Assembly: GCF_009834365.1 (NCBI RefSeq)
Contig: NZ_CP041348.1
Location: 466,001 to 530,000 of the forward strand
Length of the DNA stretch: 64,000 nucleotides
Source: Komagataeibacter xylinus
GTDB lineage: Bacteria > Pseudomonadota > Alphaproteobacteria > Acetobacterales > Acetobacteraceae
Reading direction: 5' to 3'
Positions within the stretch are counted from its first letter, which is position 1. The number at the start of each line of letters is the position of its first letter. The notes under the pieces are model-generated. The model was not told the origin of the DNA. It searched no databases and worked only from the letters and a program-made list of their open reading frames with translations. A program made the position numbers and the translations under genes. Positions 33,627 through 44,855 of the stretch are shown in pieces.

Positions 33627-36278
33627 ATGCCCACAACAAACGACATTCGTGCCACCTTCCTCGACTATTTTGCGGGGAACGGGCATCAGATCGTGCCGTC
33701 CTCGTCACTGGTGCCGCATAACGATCCGACGCTGCTCTTTACCAATGCGGGTATGGTGCAGTTCAAGAACGTGTTCACCGGGCAGGAAACGCGCCCCTAC
33801 TCCCGCGCCACCACGGCCCAGAAAGTCGTGCGCGCGGGCGGCAAGCACAACGACCTGGACAATGTGGGCTACACCGCCCGCCATCATACCTTCTTCGAGA
33901 TGATGGGGAATTTCTCGTTCGGGGATTATTTCAAGGCGGAAGCCATCGAACTGGCCTGGAAGCTGGTCACCAGCACCTTCGGCCTGCCAAAGGAGAAGCT
34001 GCTCACCACCGTCTATGCCGATGACGAGGAAGCAGCCTCCCTGTGGCGCAAGATTGCCGGCCTGTCTGATGACCGGATCATCCGCATCCCCACCGCCGAC
34101 AATTTCTGGCGCATGGGCGATACCGGACCCTGCGGCCCGTGTTCGGAAATCTTTTATGACCACGGCCCTGAAGTGGCGGGCGGCCCCCCCGGCTCCCCCG
34201 ATGAGGACGGCGACCGGTTTACCGAAATCTGGAACCTCGTGTTCATGCAGTATTTCGAGAACCCGCCCGGCACGCGTTCGCCGCTGCCACGCCCCTCGAT
34301 TGATACCGGGCTGGGGCTGGAGCGCTTTGCCGCCATCCTGCAGGGCAAACGCGACAATTATGATACCGATACCTTCCGCGCGCTGATCCTGGCCTCGGCC
34401 GAGGTCACGGGCCAGGACCCTGATGGCCCGTTCAACGCCAGCCACCGCGTGGTGGCCGACCACCTGCGCTCGACCTCGTTCCTGATTGCCGATGGCGTGC
34501 TGCCATCCAAGGACGGGCGCGGCTACGTACTGCGCCGCATCATGCGCCGCGCCATGCGCCACCTGCACCTGATGGGCACGACCGAGCCAACCTTCTACAG
34601 GCTCGTCCCCGCGCTGATCCGGCAGATGGGCGAGGCCTATCCCGAGCTGATCCACGCCCGCGCCCTGATCGAGGAGACGATGAAGGGCGAGGAACTGCGC
34701 TTCAAGGCCATGCTCGACCGTGGCCTGTCGCTGCTGGCGGACGAGACCGAACGCCTTGGCGATGGCGCGCCCCTGCCCGGCGATGTCGCCTTCAAGCTGT
34801 ATGACACCTTCGGCTTCCCGCTTGACCTGACACAGGACGCCCTGCGCGGCACCAGCCACGGCGTGGATGTGGAAGGCTTCAACGAGGCGATGGACGTGCA
34901 GCGCAAGCGCGCCCGCGCTGCCTGGAGCGGTTCGGGCGACAGCGCCACCGAGACCGTATGGTTCGAGGCGCGTGATACCTTCGGCGCGACCGAGTTCCTG
35001 GGCTACACCACCGAGACCTCGGATGCCGAGGTGCAGACCGTGGTGATGGATAACGCGCAGGTCGACTCTGCAGGCCCCGGCAGCAAGGTGGCCCTGCTGC
35101 TCAACCAGACCCCCTTCTATGGCGAGAGCGGCGGCCAGGTGGGCGATACCGGCACCATCACCGCGCCCGGCCTGCACATTGCCATCACCGACACCCAGAA
35201 GAAGCTGGGTGACCTGCTGGTGCATTATGGCACCGTCATTGAAGGCACGGTCAAGCCCGGCATGGCCGTGACCGCGCAGGTGGATCACGACCGCCGCAGC
35301 GCCATCCGCGCCCACCATTCGGCAACCCACCTGCTGCACGAGGCCCTGCGCCGCAGGCTTGGCGCGCACGTGACCCAGAAGGGCAGCCTGAACGCGCCCG
35401 ACCGCCTGCGCTTTGACGTAAGCCAGCCCCGCCCGATCACGCCCGAGGAACTGGCCGAGATCGAGGCCGAGGTGAATGCCCGCATCCGCGAGAACACGGA
35501 TGTCACCACCCGCAGCATGACGCCCGAAGAAGCCATCGAGCAGGGTGCGATGGCCCTGTTCGGCGAGAAATATGGCGATGAGGTCCGTGTTGTCTCGATG
35601 GGCGGGCCGGAAGAAGGCCGCGCAGGCTGGTCGATCGAACTGTGCGGTGGCACGCATGTGCGCCGCACGGGGGATATCGGGCTGTTCCGCATTACGTCCG
35701 AAAGTGGCGTGTCCTCTGGCGTGCGCCGCATCGAGGCCGTGACCGGCCTTGCCGCGCAGAACGCGACGGTCGCCACCGAAGAACGCCTGAACCAGATCGC
35801 CGCCATGCTGCGCGTGCCCGCTGCCGAGGCACCGGAGCGCCTGGCCGTGGTGCTGGAAGAGCGCAAGGCGATGGAGCGCCAGATTTCCGACCTGCAGCGC
35901 AAGCTCGCCTCGGGCAGTCAGGCGGCGGCGAGCATTGTCGAGATCGGCGGCATCAGGCTCGATGCCCGCAATGTGGGTGAACTGCCGCCCAAGGAACTCA
36001 AGCCGCTGGCGGATTCGCTGCGCAAGGAAATCGGCTCGGGCGTGATCGCGCTCGTCTCGACCGCCGATGGCAAGGGCAGCATCGTCGTGGCCGCAACGCC
36101 CGACCTTGCCGAGAAGGTCGATGCCGTTACCCTGGTGCGCGCGGCCAGCGCCGCCATGGATGGCAAGGGCGGCGGCGGCCGGCGCGACATGGCGCAGGCA
36201 GGTGGCCCTGACATCAGCAAGGCCGATGCAGCGCTTGAAGCCGTGCGCACAGCCCTGGCACAGGCGACCACCGCCTGA
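33627..36278 (+). CDS. alaS: Alanine--tRNA ligase
   Basis: AlaRS charges tRNA-Ala. The ATG at 33627 gives 883 residues beginning [15 protein letters not shown]. Domains in order are the class II catalytic core ([47 protein letters not shown]), and an editing domain with zinc-site motifs [12 protein letters not shown] near residue 570 and [15 protein letters not shown] near 670. A C-terminal oligomerisation domain ends in a glycine-rich segment [13 protein letters not shown]. Length is normal. An in-frame upstream ATG at 33573 is less likely. Confidence 0.98.
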   Translation: MPTTNDIRATFLDYFAGNGHQIVPSSSLVPHNDPTLLFTNAGMVQFKNVFTGQETRPYSRATTAQKVVRAGGKHNDLDNVGYTARHHTFFEMMGNFSFGDYFKAEAIELAWKLVTSTFGLPKEKLLTTVYADDEEAASLWRKIAGLSDDRIIRIPTADNFWRMGDTGPCGPCSEIFYDHGPEVAGGPPGSPDEDGDRFTEIWNLVFMQYFENPPGTRSPLPRPSIDTGLGLERFAAILQGKRDNYDTDTFRALILASAEVTGQDPDGPFNASHRVVADHLRSTSFLIADGVLPSKDGRGYVLRRIMRRAMRHLHLMGTTEPTFYRLVPALIRQMGEAYPELIHARALIEETMKGEELRFKAMLDRGLSLLADETERLGDGAPLPGDVAFKLYDTFGFPLDLTQDALRGTSHGVDVEGFNEAMDVQRKRARAAWSGSGDSATETVWFEARDTFGATEFLGYTTETSDAEVQTVVMDNAQVDSAGPGSKVALLLNQTPFYGESGGQVGDTGTITAPGLHIAITDTQKKLGDLLVHYGTVIEGTVKPGMAVTAQVDHDRRSAIRAHHSATHLLHEALRRRLGAHVTQKGSLNAPDRLRFDVSQPRPITPEELAEIEAEVNARIRENTDVTTRSMTPEEAIEQGAMALFGEKYGDEVRVVSMGGPEEGRAGWSIELCGGTHVRRTGDIGLFRITSESGVSSGVRRIEAVTGLAAQNATVATEERLNQIAAMLRVPAAEAPERLAVVLEERKAMERQISDLQRKLASGSQAAASIVEIGGIRLDARNVGELPPKELKPLADSLRKEIGSGVIALVSTADGKGSIVVAATPDLAEKVDAVTLVRAASAAMDGKGGGGRRDMAQAGGPDISKADAALEAVRTALAQATTA

Positions 36279-36310
36279 TCAGGCGGGCAGAACCTTTCAT
36301 ACGCCCATGC

Positions 36311-36334
36311 AACGGCGCACCTCGGTGCGCCGTT
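36311..36334 (+). terminator. Hairpin after alaS
   Basis: A perfect 10-bp stem AACGGCGCAC / GTGCGCCGTT with loop CTCG, 32 bases after the stop; no T run follows directly. The remainder to 36573 (295 bp gap in all) has AT-rich inverted segments around 36375-36420 and no gene. Confidence 0.6.
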
Positions 36335-36573
36335 ATGCTGTACGGCGCTTGCGGCAAGACAGAAATACTTCAATTCATAAAGTTAATATTCATTAACTAT
36401 ATTATGATAACATAGTATTTCCGCATGGCTTCATAGCGAAACAGATGGGCCTGCCAGATGTTTCCATGATATAGATGAAGCGGGACATGCCTCCGACCGG
36501 TGCATTGCCCCTTGATGCCACAACAGGACATGACTTCACATCGGTCCGGACATTCAGGTGACAGGATATTACA

Positions 36574-37263
36574 ATGGCCCATACCAATACTGCCCGGGAA
36601 ACCCTCATCGAACTGCTGCACGGCGTTGAGCGTTTCAACACCGAAGTCTTTCCCCAGAACCGTGACCTCTTCGCCAGCCTTGCCGAGAGCCAGTCCCCCG
36701 ATACGCTGTTCATCGCCTGCGCCGACAGCCGGGTGAACCCCAGCATGATCACCCAGACCCAGCCGGGCGACCTGTTCGTGCTGCGCAATATCGGCAATAT
36801 CGTGCCCGCCTATGGCGAGATGCTCGGCGGCGTGTCGTCTGCCATCGAATACGCGGTCAGCGCGCTCAAGGTGTCGCACATCATCGTCTGCGGGCATTCC
36901 AACTGTGGCGCGATGAAGGCCCTGCTCGACCCGCAGGCCAGCCACCTTGACAAGATGCCCACCGTGGCAAGCTGGCTGCGCAATGCCGAGGCCGCGCGCG
37001 CCGTGCTCGAGGCCACCGATGCCGGCCCCGCCACCGTGCGCAGCCTGTCCGAGCAGAACGTGCAGCTCCAGATCGCGCACCTGCGCACCCACCCCGCCGT
37101 GGCGGCAGGGCTTGCCCGCGGCACCCTGACGTTGCAGGGATGGTTCTATGATATTGCCAGCGGGGAAGTGGTGGTGCTCGATGAAACCTCGCGCACCTTC
37201 ATCCATGTCGATGAAGCCATTGCCAAGCTGCGCGCCCAGCAGGCTGACAGCACCACGGCGTAA
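36574..37263 (+). CDS. Beta-class carbonic anhydrase
   Basis: It hydrates CO2 to bicarbonate, feeding carboxylases and buffering internal pH. The 229-residue protein has the zinc ligands of the beta class in order: Cys and Asp in FIACADSRVNP (about 47-57), then His and Cys in IIVCGHSNCGAM. RNIGNIVPAYGE and LEGWFYDI-like LQGWFYDIASGEV near the C-terminus are typical. It is preceded by a 295-bp AT-rich region and its last 50 bases overlap the start of the following gene in another frame. Confidence 0.95.
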   Translation: MAHTNTARETLIELLHGVERFNTEVFPQNRDLFASLAESQSPDTLFIACADSRVNPSMITQTQPGDLFVLRNIGNIVPAYGEMLGGVSSAIEYAVSALKVSHIIVCGHSNCGAMKALLDPQASHLDKMPTVASWLRNAEAARAVLEATDAGPATVRSLSEQNVQLQIAHLRTHPAVAAGLARGTLTLQGWFYDIASGEVVVLDETSRTFIHVDEAIAKLRAQQADSTTA

Positions 37264-38137
37264 CCGCCTGCCATGGCCGGCCGCAGCCCTGGCCGGGCTG
37301 GTCATGATCTGGGCCGCCTGCCCCGCATGGGCGGCAGGCAGCCTGAAGGTTTCAACATGGAACCTGGAATGGCTGACCACGCGCGTGCAGGGTGATCCCG
37401 CCCTGCCGCCCGATGTCACGCCCCGCACGCCCACCGACATGGCGCGGCTGGCGCATTATGCCAGCCGTCTTGCCCCTGATATCGTAGCGCTGGAGGAAGT
37501 GGATGACCCGGCCCTTGCCGCCCGGCTGTTCCCTGCGCCCGCCTATCATCTCTTCATAACCGGTGATCCGGTGGTGCAGAAAGTGGCCGCCGCCGTGCGG
37601 GCCGACCTGCCTGTCACGCGCCACCCCGATGTCACGGCGCTTGATGTCTATGCCGCCGGTGCACCGCGCCACCTGCGCGCGGGGCTGGACCTGACCATTG
37701 GCACGGGAACTGACAGCCTGCGCGTGCTGGTGGTTCACCTCAAGGCCGGATGCCGTGATTCAGGCCCCACCGACCGCAGGCCCGCCTGCAACACTCTGCG
37801 GCGGCAGATGGCCGTGGTGCAGGACTGGATCATGGAACGGCAGGATGAAGGCGAGCCCTTCGCCGTACTGGGCGATTTCAACCGCCTGTTCGCTCCCGAT
37901 GACCCGATGCTGCATACTTTAGGCGAAAACGGCCCCCTCACGCTGACCACTGCGGGCCATGCCAGCCCGTGCGGGGCGGGAACCTACTTCATTGACCATA
38001 TCATCATGGGTGGGGCAGCGCGCGACTGGGTGCAGCCAGACAGCCTGCGCGTCATGCTCTATCGTGACCGGGCGCAGGATGGCAGCGCTCACCTGTCAGA
38101 TCACTGTCCGGTTTCGGTGCGGCTTGCCCTCCCCTGA
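37214..38137 (+). CDS. Secreted endonuclease/exonuclease/phosphatase-fold protein
   Basis: The frame from ATG 37214 gives 307 residues: a basic N-terminus and a signal peptide core (LAGLVMIWAACPAWAAG, cleavage near residue 39), then the metal-dependent EEP fold. Motifs are STWNLEWLT, IVALEEVDDP with the metal-binding Glu, VVHLKAGC, VLGDFNRLF and SDHCPVSV with the catalytic Asp-His. The substrate (DNA, RNA or phospholipid) is unknown. Position of the start is uncertain because it lies inside the carbonic anhydrase gene; the overlap is about 50 bp. Confidence 0.85.
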   Translation, partial: KPLPSCAPSRLTAPRRNRLPWPAAALAGLVMIWAACPAWAAGSLKVSTWNLEWLTTRVQGDPALPPDVTPRTPTDMARLAHYASRLAPDIVALEEVDDPALAARLFPAPAYHLFITGDPVVQKVAAAVRADLPVTRHPDVTALDVYAAGAPRHLRAGLDLTIGTGTDSLRVLVVHLKAGCRDSGPTDRRPACNTLRRQMAVVQDWIMERQDEGEPFAVLGDFNRLFAPDDPMLHTLGENGPLTLTTAGHASPCGAGTYFIDHIIMGGAARDWVQPDSLRVMLYRDRAQDGSAHLSDHCPVSVRLALP

Positions 38138-38148
38138 GGGGGCAGCCC

Positions 38149-38496
38149 TTATTCGGGCCAGATGCCCGAGGCGTGCAGGGCACTCCACCCCACCATCACC
38201 ACGATCATCACAAACACCACAGCCCCCATGAGCTGGAACAGCTCCTTATAGGGCATGAACGGCGGGGCTTCTGCCGCATCAACCGCGGCCTGCGTGGTCG
38301 CCACGGCATCATGCGGGGTGGCGACAACCTGCGTCTGGGCTTCGGGCACGGGGCCGGGATCGGGGGTCGTGCTCGCGGCCATGGCCGCTTCATCTTCCTG
38401 CACGGCTTCATGCAGGGCCTCAACCGGGTGTTCTACTCCTACGGGCACAGCGGACTGCGCCACCACGGCCGGATCCTGATCGGGGGTATCGGTCAT
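38149..38496 (-). CDS. Small tail-anchored membrane protein, unknown
   Basis: From ATG at 38496 the product is 115 residues. The first 80 are acidic and Ala/Val-rich with no recognisable fold, then PYKELFQLMGAVVFVMIVVMV forms a single C-terminal membrane segment, followed by a short tail SALHASGIWPE. The layout is a cytoplasmic low-complexity domain with a C-terminal anchor. It ends 11 bases from the convergent EEP gene. I do not recognise a family. Confidence 0.6.
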   Translation of the reverse strand: MTDTPDQDPAVVAQSAVPVGVEHPVEALHEAVQEDEAAMAASTTPDPGPVPEAQTQVVATPHDAVATTQAAVDAAEAPPFMPYKELFQLMGAVVFVMIVVMVGWSALHASGIWPE

Positions 38497-38618
38497 TGAC
38501 GCTGTACTCCTGCTTTCGCCAAGTCTATGCCATATAGGACAGCCCGGCACGATAACGAGGGCACAGAATAGGACATCCCGTGCCATACTGCCACATGCCC
38601 CATGAACAGGAGAGACGC

Positions 38619-39392
38619 ATGCCAGCCCTGAAACCGACCCGCCGGAAGTGCCTCGCTGCACTGGCTGCCAGCCTGCTGCCCCTGGCCCTGCCCGGCATGG
38701 CCCATGCGGGCAGGCCGCTGCGCATTGGCATGATCGGGGCGGGGCATGTCGGCACCACGCTGGGGCGGTTATGGACGCGGGCGGGCCATCAGGTCATGTT
38801 TAGCGCGCTTGAACATAAGGAGGCGGAAAAACGGGCCTCGGAATTCTACCCCCTCGCCCGCGCGGGCACGGTGCAGGAGGCCGCGAAGTTTGGTGATGCC
38901 GTAGTGCTGGCCGTGCCCTATGGCGCCCTGCCCCAGCTTGCCCACACGATCGGCTCCATCGTGGGTTCAAAGCCGCTGATTGACGTGACCAACCCCTATG
39001 GCTGGCGCGATGGCAAGATCGGGCGGCTGGCACTGCTTAATGGGGCAGGGCTGACCACGCAGTCGCTCTTCCCTGCCGCGTCCGTGGTGCGGGCATTCAA
39101 CTCAGAGGACATGACCACGCTCGCCGCCCAGACATGGCGCCCGCCGCCGCGCCTGGCCCTGCCCATGGCGGGCGACGTGATCCAGGCGCTGTATGTGGCG
39201 GGCTGGCTGATCCATGACGCGGGGTTCGATCCGGTCATGGCGGGCCCGCTTTCAACGGCGAAGCTGTTCCAGCCCGGCGGCCCGGCCTTCGAGGCGCAGA
39301 TGAACGCCACCGACCTGCGCCACCTGCTTGGCGTGACAGCCAACAACCCCGTTGACCGCGCGCTTGCCACTCAGTTCGCGGGCGGGATGTAA
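38619..39392 (+). CDS. Probable Tat-exported NAD(P)-binding oxidoreductase (F420:NADP-oxidoreductase-like)
   Basis: Starting at ATG 38619 with AGGAGAG upstream, the protein has 257 residues. It opens with a signal peptide containing TRRKCLAALAAS, a twin-arginine-like motif, and an AHA cleavage site near residue 31. A Rossmann NAD(P) motif follows, RIGMIGAGHVGTTLGRLW. The remainder (AVVLAVPYGALPQL, LIDVTNPYGW, VVRAFNS) matches NADP-dependent F420 oxidoreductase-type proteins. Export of a dinucleotide-binding protein would fit Tat, which carries folded, cofactor-loaded proteins. The substrate is unknown. Its last 22 bases overlap hdeD. Confidence 0.8.
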   Translation: MPALKPTRRKCLAALAASLLPLALPGMAHAGRPLRIGMIGAGHVGTTLGRLWTRAGHQVMFSALEHKEAEKRASEFYPLARAGTVQEAAKFGDAVVLAVPYGALPQLAHTIGSIVGSKPLIDVTNPYGWRDGKIGRLALLNGAGLTTQSLFPAASVVRAFNSEDMTTLAAQTWRPPPRLALPMAGDVIQALYVAGWLIHDAGFDPVMAGPLSTAKLFQPGGPAFEAQMNATDLRHLLGVTANNPVDRALATQFAGGM

Positions 39393-39919
39393 TTCGCCTG
39401 CCGCAGCGCGAAGCCGAACTGCACCCAGCCAATGCCGGCTGCAATCAGCTCAACGGCAATGAACGTGCCGATCAGCCACAGCCCCGACCACGGCAGGGTC
39501 ACGTACAGGCACACCCCCACCAGCAGGCTGATCAGGCCGCCAAGCAGGATAAACCACCACCCCTGCAGCCCGCGCTGCTGGAACGCCATGATGATGCGCG
39601 CGATGCCCGACACCACAAGGCAGGCGGAAATGAAGATGGTGATGACCATGGAGCCGGTGCTCGGCTCCTCCATCATCATCGTGCCCGCAAGGATATAGAG
39701 CGCGCCGCCCGCAATCGACATGAGCCGCCCGCTCCAGTCGCGCACCACGAAGGCATGCACAAGCTGCACCGTGCCCGCCACGAACAGCAGCACGCCAAAC
39801 AGGATGGTACTGGCAAGTGACACGGCAAGCGCATCCACCCATGCCATGATGCCCAGGCCGAACGAAATCGCGCCCAGCCCCACAAACAGCGGCCAGCGCT
39901 GCGTAATTGCCGTATCCAT
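39371..39919 (-). CDS. hdeD: HdeD-family acid-resistance membrane protein
   Basis: The 182-residue protein has six membrane segments arranged as three repeats (for example WPLFVGLGAISFGLGIMAWVD, then LFGVLLFVAGTVQLVHAF). The conserved middle (RDWSGRLMSIAGGALYILAG) and the QQRGLQGWWFILLGG segment match the HdeD family. In E. coli HdeD belongs to the acid-resistance island; no HdeA/B is next to it here. In a bacterium that makes acetic acid a role in acid tolerance is plausible but not shown. It overlaps the preceding convergent gene by 22 bp. Confidence 0.88.
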   Translation of the reverse strand: MDTAITQRWPLFVGLGAISFGLGIMAWVDALAVSLASTILFGVLLFVAGTVQLVHAFVVRDWSGRLMSIAGGALYILAGTMMMEEPSTGSMVITIFISACLVVSGIARIIMAFQQRGLQGWWFILLGGLISLLVGVCLYVTLPWSGLWLIGTFIAVELIAAGIGWVQFGFALRQANYIPPAN

Positions 39920-40022
39920 TGACTGAAGGTCCTCCTGCTTACTGGTGGATGTAAGTCATCCGCATGCTGCCCGTTTCATAACAGGCGGGGGCTACGATGC
40001 GATACAGGCTTTGTGGCAATGA

Positions 40023-40052
40023 TTGACATGCACCCCCCGGTACTTCTATACG
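40023..40052 (+). promoter_or_regulatory. Strong candidate promoter for rpsD
   Basis: TTGACA at 40023-40028 and TATACG at 40047-40052 are separated by 18 bases (CTATAC gives 17). This is the best sigma-70-type match I found in the window. It predicts a transcript start near 40058 and a leader of about 170 nt. Confidence 0.65.
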
Positions 40053-40057
40053 CGCCC

Positions 40058-40226
40058 GACTGCCGGGAACGTGGACGATACGGCTGGTGCCCATGGGTGA
40101 TTGCTCCCCGGCGCCGGTAATACGGATCGCGCCCGCCCTGTTCATGGGGAACAGGGCCTACCGGTGCCACACCATGGCCCGTGGTCCAGCCACAGGCCGT
40201 GCAGATTGAAGAGAAGAGAGCGCACC
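40058..40226 (+). promoter_or_regulatory. Structured 5' leader of rpsD
   Basis: The leader contains a perfect 9-bp hairpin (GCCCTGTTC 40135-40143, GAACAGGGC 40149-40157, loop ATGGG), then a short GGTG/CACC hairpin. GGGCC in the first stem could instead pair with GGCCC at about 40174. Ribosomal protein S4 represses its own operon through an mRNA pseudoknot in other bacteria, so an autoregulatory element is plausible here. This is inference. Confidence 0.35.
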
Positions 40227-40844
40227 ATGAGCAAGCGCCTTGAGAGCAAGTATAAAATCAACCGCCGCCTTGGCGTAAACCTGTGGGGCCGTGCCAAGTC
40301 GCCGGTCAACAAGCGCGAGTATGGCCCCGGCCAGCACGGCCAGCGCCGCAAGCAGAAGCCCTCCGACTTCTCCGTGCAGCTGATGGCCAAGCAGAAGCTC
40401 AAGGGCTACTACGGCAACATCGGCGAAAAGCAGTTCCGCAAGTATTACGATGAGGCCGTGCGCCGCAAGGGTGATACCTCCGAGAACCTGATCGACCTGC
40501 TCGAGCGCCGGCTGGATGCGGTCGTGTACCGCCTGAAGTTCGCGATCACCCCGTTCGCGGCGCGTCAGTTCATCAGCCACGGCCACATCACGGTCAACGG
40601 CCGCAAGGTCAACATCCCCTCCTTCCTGGTGCGTGATGGCGACGTGATCGAAGTGCGCGAGAAGTCCAAGCAGCTCGCCATCGTGCTTGATGCCGCCCAG
40701 AGCGGCGAGCGTGACGTGCCGGAATACATGGAAGTGGACCACCGCCAGATGAAGGGCTCCTTCCTGCGCAGCCCCAAGCTGTCAGATGTGCCCTATCCGG
40801 TGCAGATGGAACCGAACCTGGTCATCGAATTCTACTCTCGCTGA
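40227..40844 (+). CDS. rpsD: 30S ribosomal protein S4
   Basis: S4 is a primary 16S rRNA-binding protein and assembly nucleus of the small subunit. The 205-residue product begins [21 protein letters not shown] and continues [20 protein letters not shown]. The S4 signature [15 protein letters not shown] and its RNA-binding domain, [18 protein letters not shown], follow, ending [12 protein letters not shown]. It is a single gene outside the alpha operon, followed by prfC. Confidence 0.98.
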   Translation: MSKRLESKYKINRRLGVNLWGRAKSPVNKREYGPGQHGQRRKQKPSDFSVQLMAKQKLKGYYGNIGEKQFRKYYDEAVRRKGDTSENLIDLLERRLDAVVYRLKFAITPFAARQFISHGHITVNGRKVNIPSFLVRDGDVIEVREKSKQLAIVLDAAQSGERDVPEYMEVDHRQMKGSFLRSPKLSDVPYPVQMEPNLVIEFYSR

Positions 40845-40962
40845 TCAAGTCCCGGAACCGGGCAGGCGTGACGCCGGGCGTGGGGATTTTTCCCTGCGTC
40901 CGGCGTCCGCGTTTCTGGCCCCTGCCCGCTTCCGCCTCCCTTCCGCCAGGCCAGCCGCAGGA

Positions 40963-42525
40963 ATGGACAAGACCGTGACCGCCACCGCCGCCGAAACCCC
41001 GCTTGCCGCCGAGATTACCCGCAGGCGCACCTTTGCCATCATCTCGCACCCTGATGCGGGCAAGACCACGCTGACCGAGCGCATCCTGCGCGCGGGCGGC
41101 GCGATCCAGATGGCGGGTAACGTACGGGCCAAGGGCGAGCGGCGGCGCACACGCTCGGACTGGATGGGAATCGAGCGCGACCGTGGCATTTCGGTCGTGA
41201 CCTCGGTCATGACGTTCGAGTATGGCGGCTGCATCTTCAACCTGCTCGACACGCCGGGCCATGAAGACTTCTCGGAAGATACCTACCGCACGCTGACGGC
41301 GGTGGATGCCGCCGTGATGGTGATCGACGCCGCCAAGGGCATCGAGGCCCGCACGCGCAAGCTGTTCGAGATCTGCCGCCTGCGCGATATTCCCATCGTC
41401 ACCTTCATCAACAAGATGGACCGCGAATCGCAGGACCCGTTTGCCCTGCTTGATGAGATCTCGTCCTCGCTCGCACTCGATGTCTCGCCCGCCACGTGGC
41501 CGGTGGGCCGTGCCGCCAAGTTTGTCGGCACCTACGATATCCATAAGCGCGAACTGCATGTGACCGAGGAACTCGACCAGTCTGATCCGCGCATGGTGCA
41601 GCTTGGCGAGGAACTCGAACTCGTTGAAGCGGCATTGCCCGAATTCGACCTTGAAAGCTTCAATGCAGGGCACCTGACCCCGGTCTTCTTCGGTAGTGCC
41701 ATGAAGGAAATTGGTGTTACCGACCTGCTCGACGCGCTGGCCGCCTTCGGTCCGCCGCCGCGCGACCAGGCCACCGAGACGCGTAACGTGCGCGCCGATG
41801 AACCCGCTCTGACCGCGCTGGTGTTCAAGATCCAGGCCAACATGGACCCAAACCACCGCGACCGCATGGCCTTTGCGCGTATCTGCTCGGGCAAGCTGCA
41901 GCGCGGCATGCGGCTCAAGCATGTGCGCATTGGCAAGCAGTTCGCGCTGCACACGCCGCAGTTCTTCTTTGCCCGTGACCGGCAACTGGCCGAGGAAGCC
42001 TTTGCAGGGGACGTGGTGGGCATTCCCAACCACGGCACGCTGCGCATTGGTGATACGCTGACCGAGGGCGAGGACCTGCGCTTTACCGGCGTGCCCTATT
42101 TCGCCCCCGAAATCCTGCGCCGCGTGCGGCTTGATGATGCGATGAAGGCCAAGAAGCTACGCCAAGCCCTGACCGAACTGGCCGAGGAAGGCGTGGTCCA
42201 GCTCTTCCGCCCGCAGGATGGCGCGCCACCGATCGTGGGCGTGGTCGGCACGCTTCAGCTTGATGTGCTGCAATCGCGCCTGAAGGGTGAATACGGGGTA
42301 GCGATTGGCTTCGAGTCGACGCCGTATAACCTCGCCCGCTGGGTCACCGGCCCGCGTGAGCGGCTGGAGGCCTTCTGCATGGCCAACCGCACGGCCATGG
42401 CGGATGATATTGATGGCGACCCGGTCTTCCTCGCCTCATCGGCGTTCATGATGAAGCGCACGGCGGAGGGCAACCCGGAGCTGACCTTCCATGATATCAA
42501 GCAGATCGGCCAGGAAATCGGCTGA
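40963..42525 (+). CDS. prfC: Peptide chain release factor 3
   Basis: RF3 is a GTPase that recycles RF1/RF2 after peptide release. The ATG at 40963 gives 520 residues. The G motifs are clear: SHPDAGKTTLTE, the switch region RGISVVTSVM, DTPGHEDFSEDTYRTL and NKMDRE. The C-terminal half (GEYGVAIGFESTPYNLARWV) matches RF3 domain III. It starts 118 bp after rpsD. Confidence 0.97.
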   Translation: MDKTVTATAAETPLAAEITRRRTFAIISHPDAGKTTLTERILRAGGAIQMAGNVRAKGERRRTRSDWMGIERDRGISVVTSVMTFEYGGCIFNLLDTPGHEDFSEDTYRTLTAVDAAVMVIDAAKGIEARTRKLFEICRLRDIPIVTFINKMDRESQDPFALLDEISSSLALDVSPATWPVGRAAKFVGTYDIHKRELHVTEELDQSDPRMVQLGEELELVEAALPEFDLESFNAGHLTPVFFGSAMKEIGVTDLLDALAAFGPPPRDQATETRNVRADEPALTALVFKIQANMDPNHRDRMAFARICSGKLQRGMRLKHVRIGKQFALHTPQFFFARDRQLAEEAFAGDVVGIPNHGTLRIGDTLTEGEDLRFTGVPYFAPEILRRVRLDDAMKAKKLRQALTELAEEGVVQLFRPQDGAPPIVGVVGTLQLDVLQSRLKGEYGVAIGFESTPYNLARWVTGPRERLEAFCMANRTAMADDIDGDPVFLASSAFMMKRTAEGNPELTFHDIKQIGQEIG

Positions 42526-42590
42526 CCGCGCGGGCGAGGCCCTTATGGGGTCTTGCCTATCCCTGCCTGTCTGCCCCATCTAGGCGCATC

Positions 42591-43951
<1,361 letters not shown>

Positions 43952-43955
<4 letters not shown>

Positions 43956-44737
43956 CCGGCCGTGATGGCGGGGCGGATATCGGCCCCATTGGCAACAGCC
44001 CGGTCGTGATCCTTGTCCGGCCCCAGATGGCCGAGAACATTGGCACTACCGCGCGCGCCATGGCCAATGGCGGGCTGTTCCACATGCGCCTCGTCGCCCC
44101 GCGCGATGGCTGGCCGCTCGAACGCGCCTGGCGCAGTGCTTCCGGCGCCGACCGCATTCTTGAATCGGCACAGGTGTTCGAAACCGTGGATGACGCGGTA
44201 GCCGACCTGCACCACGTATTCGCCACCTGCCCGCGCCCGCGCCATATCGTCAAACCCGTGCTAACGGCACGCGGGGGGGCCGCCGAACTGCGCGAGATGA
44301 CCGATCGCGGCCTGAAAGTGGGCCTGATGTTCGGCCCCGAACGCGCAGGCCTTGATAATGAGGACATGGCCCGCGCCGATGCCCTGATCCGCTACCCGCT
44401 CAACCCCGCCTTCATGTCGCTCAACCTCGCGCAGGCGGTAATGATCATGGCCTATGAGTGGTGGATGGCGAAGGATGATACGCCGCCGCGCACGCTCATG
44501 ACCAACGAGACGCATGTAGCCACCCGTGGCGAACTCGACAACTTCATGCGCCACCTGATTGGCGATCTCGATGAATGCGGTTTCCTGCGCAATGAGCAGA
44601 AGCGCGCGGGCATGGTGCGCAACCTGCGGCACTTCTTCCTGCGCGGCGAGGTGACGGAGCAGGAACTGCGCACGCTGCATGGCGTGGTGACCGAACTTTC
44701 ACGCGGGCGCAAGGCGCGGCAGGGCAGCAATTCATAA
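43952..44737 (+). CDS. trmJ: tRNA/rRNA 2'-O-methyltransferase, TrmJ family (SPOUT)
   Basis: SPOUT-fold enzymes of this family methylate the 2'-OH at position 32 of tRNAs. The 261-residue product has VVILVRPQMAENIGTTARAM in the N-terminus, the SAM-binding knot segment LMFGPERAGLDNEDM and LNPAFMSLNLAQAV. These three motifs define the TrmH/TrmJ group. The C-terminal helical extension (residues about 185-261) is typical of TrmJ and not TrmL. Its start overlaps cysS, so both are likely co-translated. Confidence 0.9.
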
Positions 44738-44818
44738 ACATTTCAAGGTGCCGCCTTTTTTCCGAAAGGCGGCATCTTCTGAAGCTTTTTGAAAAAAGCT
44801 TCACCAAAAACTTCTTTC
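44738..44818. repeat. Dual-hairpin intergenic repeat, copy 4
   Basis: Hairpins are GCCGCCTTT with AAAGGCGGC, then GAAGCTTTTT with AAAAAGCTTC. The right outer arm CACCAAAAACTT is intact, while the left (AACATTTCAAGG) has diverged. It follows the trmJ stop directly, between convergent trmJ and gltX. Confidence 0.85.
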
Positions 44819-44820
44819 AC

Positions 44821-44852
44821 AAAAAGGCCCGGTGCATAACCGGGCCTTTTTT
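44821..44852 (+). terminator. Rho-independent terminator between trmJ and gltX
   Basis: AAAAGGCCCGGT and ACCGGGCCTTTT arms with a short loop and T run; it is symmetric enough to end both convergent genes. Confidence 0.9.
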
Positions 44853-44855
44853 GTA

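Larger units (their letters stand above)
39920..40226. other. Upstream region of rpsD and hdeD
   Basis: This 307-bp gap has no gene. It contains a strong rpsD promoter and a structured rpsD leader, both listed separately, and the region directly 5' of hdeD. Confidence 0.6.

Noticed and set aside
33705..35657. 650-codon minus-strand frame opposite alaS
   Set aside because: Shadow of alaS; no family similarity, no ribosome site and composition typical of antisense frames.
40822..42033. 403-codon minus-strand frame opposite prfC
   Set aside because: Shadow of a clear RF3 gene.
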